Assembly: GCA_964016985.1 (NCBI GenBank)
Contig: OZ024826.1
Coordinates: forward strand, 69,346,768 to 69,410,767
Source: Anodontia alba
Taxonomy: Eukaryota; Mollusca; Bivalvia; Lucinida; Lucinidae
Direction: 5' to 3'
Length of the DNA stretch: 64,000 nt
Shown: positions 45,106 to 56,419 of the stretch, piece by piece
How positions within the stretch are numbered: position 1 is the stretch's first letter
How the letters are laid out: each line of letters begins with the position of its first letter
Program-made: the position numbers and the translations under genes
Notes under the pieces: model-generated
Told to the model about the DNA's origin: nothing
The model's database searches: none
What the model saw: the letters and a program-made list of their open reading frames with translations, nothing else

Positions 45106-46692
45106 AGCTCACCTGAGCATGAAGTGTTCATGGTAAGCTATTATGATAGATCAATGACCACCATTCTTTGTCCTGCTTGTGGTATCAACAGTTTGATTTA
45201 AATGACAACTCTTATGCCTCTGGGCCAATTTCAATCAGTCTTCACAGGAATATTGCAAGGTGACTTCCTATGAAAATAGCTAAAATTGTTCCATTCCAAT
45301 GAACAAGATGGCTGCTATCTTAAAAACCTATTTTGAAAATTCATCTCCTGAACTGAAAGGCCAGTTGACTCAAAACTTGGTCAGTGCACCATATAGATAA
45401 AAAATAGCTAAAATCATTCTGATCGTAAATCCACTTGCCACCATCTTGAAAATCTGTTTTGAACTTCTTCTCCTGAATGGAAAGGCCGGCTGACTCAAAC
45501 TTGATAGGAAGCATCCTGTAGATCAAAAATAGTGAAATTTGTTTCGATCAAAAATCTAAGATGACCGCCACAACCATTATGTTGAAAATCTATTTTGAAC
45601 TTCTTTGCCTGAAATAAAAGGCCAATTAACTTGAAATTTAGTAGGAAGTATCGGTGTGTCTTATAGATCTAAAATAGCTAAAATTGTTCTGATTGGAAAG
45701 ATGGCCACCATCCTGCCATTTTGAAAATCAATTTTGAACTTCTTCTCTTGAATCAAAAGGCCAGTTAACCCGAAACTTGATAGTACTGGAGTGACTTGCA
45801 GACCAATAGCAAAAATCGTTCCATCTTGAAAACCTATTTCCAATTTCTTCTCCTTAACCTAATACCCAATTGACTCGAAACTTCATTGGAAGTATCAAGG
45901 TGACTTGTAGATCAAAAGTAGCTAAAATAGTTTAGATTGGAAATCCAAGATGGCCACCACAGCTACCATCTTAAACTTCTCCTAATGAACCAAAAGTCCC
46001 TTTACCTTGAAACTTGGTAGTATTGGTCCGAAAAATATAGCAAAATTAGTTCTGATTGGAAATCCAAGATGGTCACCATGGCCACCATTTTGAAAATGTA
46101 TTTTGAACTTCTTTTCCTGAACGGAAAGGCAAACTGACTTGAAACTTGATAGGCAGTATAAGAGCAACTTGTGGATCAAAAACAGATAAAATTGTTTAGA
46201 TCAGAAATCCAAGATGGCTGCCACGGTCACCATCTTGAAAATCTAATTTGAACTTCTTAACTCATACATAGGACAGTTGATAATGGAAACTTGCTTGGAA
46301 GTATCAGGAGACTTGTAAATCAAAACAGCTTAAATTTATTCATTAGGAAATCCAAGATGGTCACCACAGCCACCATCTTGAAAATCTATTTTGAACTTCT
46401 CAACAGAAAAGCAAATTGACTAAAAACTTGATAGGAAGTATCAGGGTGATTGTTAGATTAAAAGTAGCAAAAATTGTTCTAATTGGAAATCCAAGATGGT
46501 GGCTGTGACCTGCATCTTGAAAATCTATTTTAAACTTCTTCTGAACTGAAAGGCCAGTTGACTCGAAATTTCATTGGAAGTATCGAGATGACTTGTATAA
46601 ATTACCGCACTGAGTTACAAAATAACACTGCCCTAGGAGTCACTGGTCTTGTACTTAGATGAGTGATACAGTGCAATCTTGGCCCTCTTATT
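45106..46692. repeat. minisatellite-cored element L, C-type units, diverged
   Basis: The head AGCTCACCTGAGCATGAAGT with CATGGTAAGCT is followed by about eleven diverged units. The 3' end AGATGAGTGATACAG...CTTGGCCCTCTTA lies at 46655-46692. Confidence 0.75.
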
Positions 46693-46948
46693 TTCAGTTT
46701 AAGCCTGACACACCCCCCCACCCCCCCTCCCCCGAAGTGACCAAATGATTTAAAATACTTTCATGTATAGGGCAAGCCTAGGTTCAGGTGAGCTTCCTTT
46801 CCTGCAGTAGGTTTTATTAGCTCACCAGAGCCAAAGGCTCCTGGGGAGCTTATAGTATAGAATGGTCCATCTTTCATTATCTGTGTCATCAGCATTTTCA
46901 AACAACATCTCCTCTGAAACTGCTGAGCCCATTGAAAAAAAAAAAATA

Positions 46949-48136
46949 CATGTGGAGCCTGCAGCCTGCCTCGGTGGCTCAGATGGATGCACGTTCGACT
47001 GGTAATCAGGAGATTGTGGGGATCCGCAACATTCTTTGGTGGAGATTTGATCATGAAATATTTTCTATGGTCATTCTCTTCCTTTGGCTGATTCAAGAAG
47101 GGCATTTGTCAGTTTCTACGAAAGAATTTGCACAATACTGGTTAACCGCTTAGAGGACTTAGCCTGCCCAGTAAAAATGTAGTTATGTCTCCCCCCTTTA
47201 GGGTTGGGAGATAACTTGAAACCGTTCAAGCTGTCTTCACGAAACTTCATATAAATATCAATCATCATCAGACGACGTGCAGAGCACAAAACCATAACTC
47301 TTGCATTTATACTTTTTAAGTTATTTCCCTTGGAACTTTGTCCATCACAAAATCATGTCCACTCTAACTTTAAAACTGTTCAAGCTATCATCACGAAACT
47401 TCATATAAATATCAATCAACATTAGTCGATGTGCAGAGCACAAGAACCATAACTCTTGCCTTTATACTTTTTGAGTTATTTCCCTTGGAACTTTGTCCAT
47501 CACAAAATCATGTCTGCTCTATAACTTGAAAACCGTTCAAGCTATCTTCATGAAACTCGATTTAAATATCAATCAATGTTAGACAACATGCAGAGCACAA
47601 GAACCATAACTCTTACATTTATACTTTTTGAGTTATTTCCCTTGGACTCTGTCACAAAATCGTGTCTGCTCTATAACTTGAAAACTCTTCAAGCTATCTT
47701 CACGAAACTTCATATAAATATCAATCAACATTAGATGACGTGCAGAGTGCAAGAACCATAATTCTTGCATTTGTACTTTTTTGAAATATTTCCTTTGGAC
47801 TTTTGTCCATCACAAAATCATGTCCGCTCTATAACTTGAAAACTGTTCAAGATATCTTCATAAAAGTTCATATGAATATCAATCAACATTAGACGATGTG
47901 CAAAGCGCAAGAACCATAACTCTTGCTTTTATACTTTTTGACTTATTTCCCTTGGAATCTCATTAGTTAATATAAATGTTCACTGAATGTACAATACAAT
48001 ATGACACCAAAAAGGTGGTGACATCTATGTTTTTGTAGAAAAACAAAGTCTAGTTAGGAAAACTGACCGTGCTCGACATGACCCCATTGGATTGACTCAG
48101 CCGTAAAACCTCAACACAAACAAGCATGTGGAGCCT
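46949..48136 (+). mobile_element. tRNA-derived SINE split by a nested element
   Basis: CATGTGGAGCCT at 46949-46960 and 48125-48136 is a 12-bp target duplication. The SINE has GCCTCGGTGGCTCAGATGG (A box region), a degraded B box, the body GTTAACCGCTTAGAGGACTT and the tail GTAAAACCTCAACACAAAC. Compared with the copy at 60611-60916, it is split at 47183-48053 by unrelated sequence. Confidence 0.85.
47183..48053 (+). mobile_element. rolling-circle-like element nested in the SINE
   Basis: The 5' end reads TTATGTCTCCCCCCTTTAGG. About five units of about 140 bp follow (CCGTTCAAGCTATCTTCACG, AAATATCAATCAACATTAGA). The 3' end has the hairpin TGTTTTT-GTAG-AAAAACA (48028-48045) and AAGTCTAG, then host TT. 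The SINE sequence is restored by removing this segment without a duplication. A 6-bp repeat TAGTTA at both ends is an alternative reading. Confidence 0.72.
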
Positions 48137-48348
48137 CCATGGGATGGGGGAACAAAAGTTGGTTCGTAAGGTCTGGGTCACTTGAGGCAAACAGGGGATT
48201 TTTCTGATTCTGTTGTAGCCTGTGACATCAAAGTTGATTTATGCAATCAGCTAAATGAATTTTTAGAAAGGTCAAGATCATAAACCGCAAGGTCATTCAC
48301 TGACCTTTGCCCTGGCTGCCTTAGATTAAGTATTTTTAACTTATTTTT

Positions 48349-49255
48349 AGCTCACCAGGACCATGTCCCTGGAGAGCTAATGTTGTGACCCAGTCATCAG
48401 CATCGGCATCTGTCAGCGTCCGCGTTTGCATCCACGTTAGCACAATGTTTAAGTTTTCAAAGGTGTGCATAGTTTTTAATTATTTAAGGTACTGCTTTCA
48501 TATTTGGACTACACCTACCTTAGGGTAAGACCTTTCAATAGTATACATCCCTATCCCCAAGTTGGACCCTCTATATAGGTAAAGGTCAGTTCACACTTTG
48601 TCATTGACACCCATGTTTAAGTTCTGCGTTTAAGTTTTGAAAAGCGTACGTAACTGCTGAAGTATTCAAGATGCTTCTTTAATAGTTGGCCCACACCTAC
48701 CTCAGGGTAATACCTTTCAATAGCACACACCCCTTCCTCAGTTTGACCTTCTACATTGGTCACGGTCAAGTCACACTTTGCCATTTCAACACATGTTCAA
48801 GTACTGCCTTTAAGTTTTGAAAAGTGTATGTAACTGCTAAAGTATTCAAGATACTGCTATAATATTTGGCCTACACCTACTTTAGGGTAAGACCTTTCAA
48901 TAGCACACACCCCTTTCTCAGTTTGACCTTCTGCCTAGGTCAAGGTCAGGTCATATTTTGTCCTTTAAACCCATGTTCAAGTTCTGAGTTTAAGTTTTGA
49001 AAAGTGTAAGTAACTGCTGAAGTATTCAAGATACTTCTTTAATATTTTGCCCACACCTACCTTTCAATAGCACACATCCCTTCCTCAGTTTGACCTTCTG
49101 CCTAGGTCAAGGTCAGGTCATACTTTGTCATTTACAGCTGTGTACAAGTTTTGAAAAGTGTACATGACTGCTGAAGTATTTAAGATATAGCTTTCATATT
49201 TCGTCCTGACCACGTTTCCAGCAAGCTGTGTTGTCTTCTGACAACTCTTGTTGAC
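48349..49255. repeat. minisatellite-cored element N
   Basis: The head AGCTCACCAGGACCATGTCC with GGAGAGCTAATG is followed by about four units of about 180 bp with CAATAGCACACACCCCT and GTCAAGGTCAGGTCA. It ends near CTGACAACTCTTG before TT at 49250. Confidence 0.7.
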
Positions 49256-49576
49256 ATCTCCTCTGAAATCCCTGGGTTGATTCAAACCAAATTACATGTG
49301 GAGTCTGCAAGAGAGTGTTTAACAAAATTTTGTAAGATCTGTGTCACATGACCAAGATGGCTACAATGCCCATATATGGTAAAAACTGTTTAAAAATCTT
49401 CTTCTCAGGAACTGAATGGCCAATGACCTTGAAACTTGGTATACAGAATTGGTGGCTTGGGCCCTGTCAAGTTTGTTCAAATGATGATCCTTGATTGACT
49501 GTCACCTATTTTATGGCAAGGTCAAATTTAGTCACTTAGGCTTTTGTATTAGAAAAAAAGCAAAAAGTTGATTTTT
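49256..49576. repeat. partial unit of the ACATGTGGAGTC family
   Basis: It shares CACATGACCAAGATGGC and TTCTTCTCAGGAACTGAATG with 50470-50800 and 58090-58330. Confidence 0.55.
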
Positions 49577-50300
49577 AGCTCACTTGAGCAAACTCAGGGT
49601 GAGCTATTGTGATCACCCTCTGTCCGTTGACCTTCATCCTCCATTGTCATCCGTCGTTCATTGTCAACAATTAGTTTGTTAACATTCCAGAGGTCACATT
49701 TTTTAAATAATCATCATGAATATTGCTAAAAATGTTCGTCTTAATGATTTCTAGGTCTAATTCAAAACTGGGTCACTTGGAATCAGAAACTAGGTCACCA
49801 GGCCAAATCAAAGGAAAACCTTGTTGACACTCTAGAGGTCACATTTTTGAAGTGATCATCATGAATCTTGCTCAAAATGTTTATGTTGATGATTTCTAGG
49901 TGAAGTTTGGAACTGGGTCACTTATGACGTATATTTCACGGTCAAGTGACTTCCTTAAGTTTTTCCATTTAGGTCAGTTTTTCTAAACTATTGGTTCTAC
50001 AGAGTGATATTTGGCACTTGTGAAGTGTTTGTGTTTAGGTCAGTTTCTCAGTAACTATTGCTTCTACAGCCAGTGATACTTAGCACATGCATACATCTTA
50101 GCATGGCCTCTTGAGTGCAGTCATCCATATTTGACCTTCACCTCTATTTCACAGTCCATTAGACATGCTACATTGTCTTACTTGTTAATATAATCATTAT
50201 GAATTTTAGTCAGAATGTTTGCCTTGATCAGTTCTAGGTCAGGTTCTCTAAGTGTTATGATACTCAGGTGAGCATTACAGGGCCATCGTGGCCCTCTTGT
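49577..50300. repeat. short element O, related to H
   Basis: The head AGCTCACTTGAGCAAACTC with AGGGTGAGCT is followed by two H-type units and diverged sequence. The 3' end CTCAGGTGAGCATTACAG, hairpin GGGCCATCGTGGCCC and TCTTG before TT lies at 50263-50300. Confidence 0.75.
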
Positions 50301-51357
50301 TCTGATTCTTTTGTATTATGTGACATCAAAGTTGATTTTTGCAATCTGCTAAATGAACTTTTAAAAAGGTTAAATCAGAAACCTTCAAGGCCATTCACAG
50401 ATCTTTGTCCTGGATGCCTTAGATTCAGTATTTTAAATTTATTTTTGATGTTTCTGAGACCGCTGGGCCAACACAAAACAAATTACATGTGGAGCCTCCT
50501 TGGGATGGTTGAACAAAAGTTTGTTGTTAAGGTCTATGTCACATGACCAAGATGGCCTAATGCCCATATGTGGTATAACCTTTGAAAATCTTCTTCTCAG
50601 GAACCGAATGGCTTATGACCTTGAATCTTGGTATACAGCATGGGCTTCGGCGGTAACAAGTTTATTCAAATGATGACCCTTGATTGAATTTGATCTATAT
50701 TACTGCAAGGTCAAATTTGGTCACTTAGGCATTTGTATGGGAAAAAAGGCAAATTGTATTGTAGTTTGTGATATCAAAGTTGATTTATGCAATCAGCTAA
50801 ATAAACTTCTATGAAAACACAAAAGATTACTGACCTTAGTCCCAGGTCCCTCAGAATCTGTAGTTTTGAAATTCTCTAAAACCGCTGAGCTGAATGAAAC
50901 CAAATTGCAAATATTATAGAGCATCAATAGGGTTGGGAAATCAGGTTTTATTTGGGATCTGGGTCACATGACCAAGATGGGTGTCATGCCCATATAAATT
51001 ATGGTAAAAAGGATTTGAAATTCTTCATCTCAAGAACTGAAAGGCCCATGACCTTTAAACTTTGTATGCAGCATTGGGGACCCTGGCTCTACCTAGTTTA
51101 TTCAAATGATGAGCCTTGGTTGACTTTGACCTATTTTACAACAATGTCAGTTTAGGTCTCTTAGACTTTTGTATGCCAAAAAAGGCAAAACAGAGGATGT
51201 TTATCTCATCAGAGCTGAAAGGCTCAGGGGCAGCTTATAGGGTAGTCAGTGGTCTGTTGTGCTGTCATAGTCAACAAGAGCTTTGATGAGCATAGTGGCC
51301 CATGGGCGTCTTTGTTAAGTAATGGAACAATTTGCTTTTTTTATGCTTTGTTTATAG
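50301..51357. repeat. repeat fragments before DELE1 exon
   Basis: Units of the ACATGACCAAGATGG family (50470-51190) are followed by a degraded head (TCTCATCAGAGCTGAAAGGC at 51204) and an end-like CCCATGGGCGTCTTTG at 51298. The exon acceptor follows about 45 bases on. Confidence 0.55.
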
Positions 51358-51588
51358 GTATCAGAATCAGAGACCTTAGAAAAAGTGTTTGAAGATTTCA
51401 CTAGCATCTGTAAAGAATACACTGCAACTGGGAAAGGCATCATTGGCATGCAGGAGGCCATGGCAGGAAACTTGAAACATGCAGTAGAATTATGGAAGGA
51501 ATCTGGCATACTTGGAAATGCAAAGTCCTCATTCAATCTGGGCCTGTGCTATGAAACTGGGAAAGGTGTACAGAAAAATATTGGAGAG
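51358..51588 (+). CDS. DELE1: DELE1 exon, first Sel1-like repeat
   Basis: The acceptor TTTATAG ends at 51357 and the donor is GAGAG|GTAAAA, giving 77 codons in phase 0-0. It starts VSESETLEKVFEDFTSICKE, an acidic helix corresponding to the stretch before the repeats in vertebrate DELE1. Then GNLKHAVELWKESGILGNAK and SSFNLGLCYETGKGVQKNIGE form a Sel1-like/TPR repeat, with the G-L-C-x-E-x-G-x-G-V signature. In vertebrate DELE1 these repeats build the oligomerising C-terminal half. Confidence 0.82.
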
Positions 51589-53989
51589 GTAAAATTATTG
51601 ACTTTTTATTCATTAATCATTTTTGTACCATGTACAAGATTCATTATTTAATCTACCTGACCAGAGTTGTATTGTTGGTGTGCACCATACTGGCTTTTAC
51701 ATTGCGCTGTAATTGGTTTGTTTCGATTATGTTAAAGAACTGCAAACGAATTCCGTAACCTTATGTCAACATCATCCAACAAGTACTCTCAAAGACACTA
51801 ACATGACGAATTGTAAATAAATACATCGTAAAGTATATTACTTTTGGGCGTATAAAAGCTTTAAAGCATGTACCACATATCACAAGCTGACGACAATACT
51901 AACGATTAGACATACGACTTCAGCAAACTTAGAAACATATTTTATAAAAGCAGGAAGACCAATAATGTAATAATAACCACACACTTTTATCCCATTCCCA
52001 GTCTGACAATAACTCATTTATTTCATCTTAAAACTGCAACATAAAGCTGGAAAGAACATCCAACAATGACATTGAAAGTCAGGTCAGGTTTACTGCAACC
52101 AAATTCTGTCCCGTTCAACAATACAGCAAAACAAAATCATTCCAGATTTATTAGATTACACTCAGTGTGTAGTTCAAACTATATCATATGCATAATAACC
52201 TTCATGTCAGCACAAATACAGACACCAATAGCTCTAAACTAATATGCCCATCTTTTCTCCCACATGACAAACTATCGACTTATAATGGTCGAGGTAGGAA
52301 AGAAAAAAAAAACTAATAATACAAAATCGTTTAAAAATCTGAGGTAAAAAGTTCTTTCCTGGAAAGAGTTTTGAAATTCAAAAGTAATAATGAAACATAA
52401 TTGGACTAAAAGCATAGTTTATGTTTTGTTACTTACGTTACCTCTTGTGGAAGATGTTCTGTTAGTTTTAAATGACAGGTCCAGTAAAATCTCAAGTAAT
52501 GTTGGAGAACATCTATTGTTTTTGATTGTTTAGTGAGAAAAAAAAATGACTAGTTTTGAATATCTGTAAACCTTAAATAGGATACTTTAATATGTTGTAT
52601 GTCCCTATGTGCAATAGAAAATGTCTTTTTGAAAGTTAAAAAATATATGTGCAACTGTCTTTCTTCGAATGTAGAACACAACGCTATTTGACATAGAACA
52701 TTCCTCAGATGGAACCAGTTAAGCTAAATATCAGTTTTATGTGTTGTTATTGATTACGTCAAGTATGTATCATTAGCTATAACCATATATATTTTAACTA
52801 ACAACATGCATAATACATACATGCCATTAGCTGTTGACAGAAATCTGTGAGATTTTGTAAATTTTTAGGGGAGATTTGATAAAATTCTGTGAGATTTTTA
52901 TGAAAATCACTTTCAAGCTTACATAAGTAAGTTAAAAGCCATTATTTTAATGAATTAAGCTTGGGATAGCCATGCTAATGGGTGATTTATTTCTAGTTCT
53001 TCAAAAAATAGCTTATTAAATGATATGAAAATTCTGTGAGATTTGAAAATCTTATGGGAAACAGGGTCCAGAAGGGCCAAAATTCTGTGAGATTTTGTCT
53101 CACAGTGTGAGGTATGGCATGTATGATAATATTGTGATCTGCAGATCATGAATATTCCTGTTAGACAAAATTCAAATTAACCAGCCATTCCTGCCTTTCA
53201 TTTTTATTCTCTTATACTCATTTTAAGCTATGTGGAGACGAGTTATTCCCCAAACCCTCCTCCTCATTTTATGTACGATATTACCATCTCTAGAGCTAAT
53301 AACACGCGAGAAATAATAAAACAGAAATGTTAAGCTTCAGTTTGATTCTTTTGACAGACAGAATCAGCTTTGTCTCATGATTTATGGTCTAACTTGAATG
53401 AGCTAGATAGTCATAGATTAGTACGATAATACAAATGAGCATGCTGACAGATATTTATAAACAGGGTGGGCGTCTTTGATACATAATAGCTGAGTAAATA
53501 TACTACATAGAGAAATTAAACTTACAGTTTTGAAAAGCTAATGAAGAGTACTCTTAGAAAACTGAGGAAATGAAGCACAATAATACATATAGAAGCTTTC
53601 TAATTAAACGACGAAGGTGCAAATTGCTGGTTTAATCGGGCCATTATATGTTACATCACGTAGGTAACACGTTCAACAAATTGTTCAAACTATGTACCTG
53701 TAGCATAGTGATTGTACATTAATAAAACGTGGTAGTTTGTAGAATTGGAAAGGATTTATTGTGTTCATTATTTTACTCAAGTACCTACGTCTTCAATCTC
53801 AGGCTACCAGGGTACAGAGTTATCTCCCCATTTTACAATATGACGCTACCACTTGCGGATGCGACAACACCCGGCAGACAATAGTAGAGATGTTAAGCTT
53901 TAATTTGATACTAAAATTATCCTTTCCAACGATGGGGGGATTTTTCATCTCAAAAACAGGGCTCAGCAACTGGACTAATTAGAGGATGC
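51589..53989. other. DELE1 intron, mostly unique sequence
   Basis: It lacks minisatellite arrays. Two related stretches (about 53240-53350 and 53815-53910) share GAGTTAT(C/T)CCCC and AGATGTTAAGCTT-like sequence, a dispersed repeat. CTGTGAGATTTT recurs at 52848-53100. No exon seen. Confidence 0.4.
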
Positions 53990-54545
53990 CCTTTAAAGTT
54001 TAAGCTTTTTAACATTTGAAGAAATGGTATTCATAAATAAAGCCAAACTTATGTACAAAATTGCCCTCTCACAAACCAAAGTTAAACATATTTAAGAGAA
54101 GTTTGTTATATTCTGGCGCTCTTGTATGGAATAGCATTCCAACAGAAATTAAAAAGCGGACACGTTAAGCAGTATAAGATTCTGTTTATCATATGACCAT
54201 TTTAAATTGGATTTCATCAAATTTAAAGTTGACATCTGTTCGACAGAAAATACATGGTTGACGTGGAGTTGTTCCCACCACTGAATAACAGCGTCGTCAT
54301 ATGTGTATGTCTGTGTGCGTGTATATGCTTGAAAGTGTATGCGAGAATGAGTATCAATTAAAAAGTGACTAAACATTTAAACATGTCAAGGGAATTCTTT
54401 ATGTTCTTGTGATTACTGTTTGTAAACATATATGTTGTTTCAAGGGCCCAGGAAAGATTAGCTAGGCCAACTGGGAAACCCTCTCTAAATAAAGACCTTC
54501 CTTACTTATTTACTTACTTACTAAATACTCTGATCTACTGGCTTA
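53990..54545 (+). mobile_element. LINE 3' fragment (plus strand)
   Basis: The decayed C-terminal end of an RT polyprotein is legible: EMVFINKAKLMYKIA, then after a shift SGALVWNSIPTEIKK. A 3' UTR follows and ends CTAAATAAAGACCTTCC with (TTAC)n at 54500-54530. It is a 5'-truncated CR1/L2-type copy, related to but distinct from the LINE at 9-15 kb. Confidence 0.75.
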
Positions 54546-55770
54546 CCATGGACTGAAATGAGGGTTTCATGCTTGAGTACAACCACAATCTGCATATATA
54601 CTTTCATTGCCAAAATATTAGCTTATCCATTGGCAAACTCAGCAATAGATACGTACAAACTTAGTAACAAGCGGCGCAACCCGATGTAATCTTTGCCATT
54701 GTTCTGTATGTTATGAAACATAAGCCCACAAGTAGAGCACTATGCAAATTCTAGAAGTTATTCATCAGACATCAGTATCAGAATTCATGTGATGTTAATG
54801 GTCAAATTACCTTTTATCACCCCATAAATCTTGATACTGACGTTTTCAAATTGTTTGATGAGCTGAAAAACTCATTTTTGGTGTGTGATTGTATCTAAAA
54901 TGGTCACTTTTGAACGTTTTGAGCAGAATGAGCACAGAAATTCATAGGCTGGGTAGCTGAGGGATTTTAATGACTTGGCACTTTGTATTTGACACTTAAA
55001 ATATAAAAGCTGTTGATACTGATTTTTTTCAACCATGTTTACCCATCGCATCCTCATCTGGCCTTTGATAAAACATTTTTCTAATAAAACCAACCTGTGT
55101 CTTTTTATTCTCCAACCCACACTCCTCTGCTCAGCCAACCTGGGGCTTAGCCAATCACACAGTGAAACCAACCTGTGATCTCCACATTTCAAGTCCAAGT
55201 AGACTATCATGACAAGGAACAGGTGATGAGTCCAAGAAATACATTTACTTATTTCGTACATGTCCAACAATAGTACTGTCTGTGTTCAGCATGTTTCTAA
55301 TACTTCATAGACACTAGAAAATTGACTTTCTGCGAGGTTTGTCTCGATTCAGAAATTCTTTGTAAAAATGAGCACGCTGATTCTGAAGGACAGCTAGTCG
55401 CACGAAGGGCGGTTCAGCCCCTGGAGAACGGAATGCAACTAAGCAATTAAGGCTGCAAAATCAGCAAGGTTCGTCGTATTCTAAAACTAACCTTAAATAG
55501 TAAAAAACGTAAACTTTTACCTGTCGGTTTCATAGCATTGTTGGTTCAGTGCCATATTGAACCTCTTACCAACAGGATTTACAATGGGGCCTATATTACC
55601 AATTGGAGTGTCAACGGGGCAGTTCGACTACAGTGATAATTGTAGTCTTTTAAACAAAATACTAGACAGTTTTTGAGCCTCTCCATACAGAAACAGAGCT
55701 TATAACATATGCAACCAGCTTAAGCACAGATCAGTCTGCACTTCTGTGCAGTCTAACACAGGTCTGTGCC
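54546..55770. other. DELE1 intron, no feature seen
   Basis: Frames here (for example 54872-55270 minus) resemble no known protein. 55680-55770 resembles the interior of the piggyBac-like MITEs. Confidence 0.4.
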
Positions 55771-55773
55771 AGG

Positions 55774-56090
55774 CTTCATAGTGCAGTTGTTAGTGCATAG
55801 GACTGTAGATCTAGGAGTTGCAAATTCATATCACAGCTCTACCACATAACTTTCGTGGAGATTAATTGTGTAATAATTTGTATGGTTCTTCTCCTTTTTC
55901 TGTGATTAAAGAAGTGTATTAAGTCGATTTGTCAGTTACTGGCAAACGTATGTGCACAAAATACTGCTTAATGGCTTAGAGAACTAAGCCTACCCAGGAC
56001 AAGTGTGAGTAGGTTAACTGCCCAGTTGGATAGACCTTAACAGTGTTGACTGGGCCATAAAACTCCAGCACAAACAAACAAAACCAAGGT
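55774..56090 (+). mobile_element. diverged tRNA-derived SINE
   Basis: Compared with 60611-60916 it retains the TTCGTGGAGATTAAT block, GGCAAACGTATGTGCACAA, GGCTTAGAGAACTAAGCCTA and the tail GGCCATAAAACTCCAGCAC. The tRNA-like head (AGTTGTTAGTGCATAGGA) is weak. AGGTCT before and after may be the remaining target duplication. It sits in MITE-like sequence with CTACACTGTTTGC. Confidence 0.7.
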
Positions 56091-56263
56091 CTACACTGTT
56101 TGCTAACAGAATATTTAAGGGCCATAGGTTAGTGATCCTTGTAGACTCAGGTCATGCTGCTTAGATGTGCAGGCTGATGTGCCAGTCTTAAGCTGATCAA
56201 GTAATTATGTCATAATGTCATAATGTTGTTTTCTATTTGGAGAGGCTAATTTATGTATTTCAG

Positions 56264-56419
56264 GCAGTGAAATATTATTGTTTAGCTGCTGAGGCTAACC
56301 ACCCTCAAGCCTTATATAATCTTGGACTTTTGTATATGGACGGATCACCAGGGCTTCCCACAGACTATAGACTGGGACTAGAGATGCTACAAAGAGCAGC
56401 GGATCTAAATTTGATAGAG
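56264..56419 (+). CDS. DELE1: DELE1 exon, second Sel1-like repeat
   Basis: The acceptor TATTTCAG ends at 56263 and the donor is GAG|GTAGGA at 56420, giving 52 codons in phase 0-0. It reads AVKYYCLAAEANHPQALYNL, then GLLYMDGSPGLPTDYRLGLE and MLQRAADLNLIE. This is one Sel1-like repeat and the first helix of the next, and follows the vertebrate DELE1 pattern A-V-x-Y-Y-x-L-A-A closely, including the longer loop before the second helix. With the previous exon it makes the family assignment firm. The following exon should carry the remaining repeats; it is not in the window. Confidence 0.83.

Larger units (their letters stand above)
46819..48346. repeat. element M fragment carrying a SINE
   Basis: The head AGCTCACCAGAGCCAAAGGC with GGGGAGCTTATAG is followed by one unit. 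The SINE (46961-48124) lies inside it and unit-like sequence resumes after it (TGTGGAGCCTCCATGGGATG). Confidence 0.65.
39232..51357 (+). other. DELE1 intron of 12.1 kb filled with repeats
   Basis: It contains element fragments or complete elements I to P, a SINE with a nested element, and little unique sequence (39700-40080, 44960-45105). No additional exon is seen, and exons on either side join without a gap in homology. Confidence 0.65.
38361..56419 (+). other. DELE1: DELE1 gene, 5' and middle part (3' end outside window)
   Basis: Exons 38361-38399 (tentative), 38512-39231, 51358-51588 and 56264-56419 have GT..AG introns of 112 bp, 12.1 kb and 4.7 kb, all phase 0. Spliced order matches vertebrate DELE1: hydrophobic segment, variable linker, Sel1-like repeats. 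In mammals DELE1 is a mitochondrial protein cleaved by OMA1 under stress; the C-terminal repeat part oligomerises and activates HRI, which phosphorylates eIF2alpha. The same role is inferred here. The last repeats and stop are not found before 64000. The promoter and any mitochondrial targeting exon upstream are not identified. Introns are mostly mobile elements. Confidence 0.75.

Noticed and set aside
47180..48056. 6-bp target duplication TAGTTA for the element inside the SINE
   Set aside because: Kept only as an alternative: three of the six bases can be the element's own TAG end, as in the element in mariner 3.
54872..55270. 132-codon minus-strand frame as a gene
   Set aside because: No recognisable domain, no splice context, and it lies in the DELE1 intron; probably chance.
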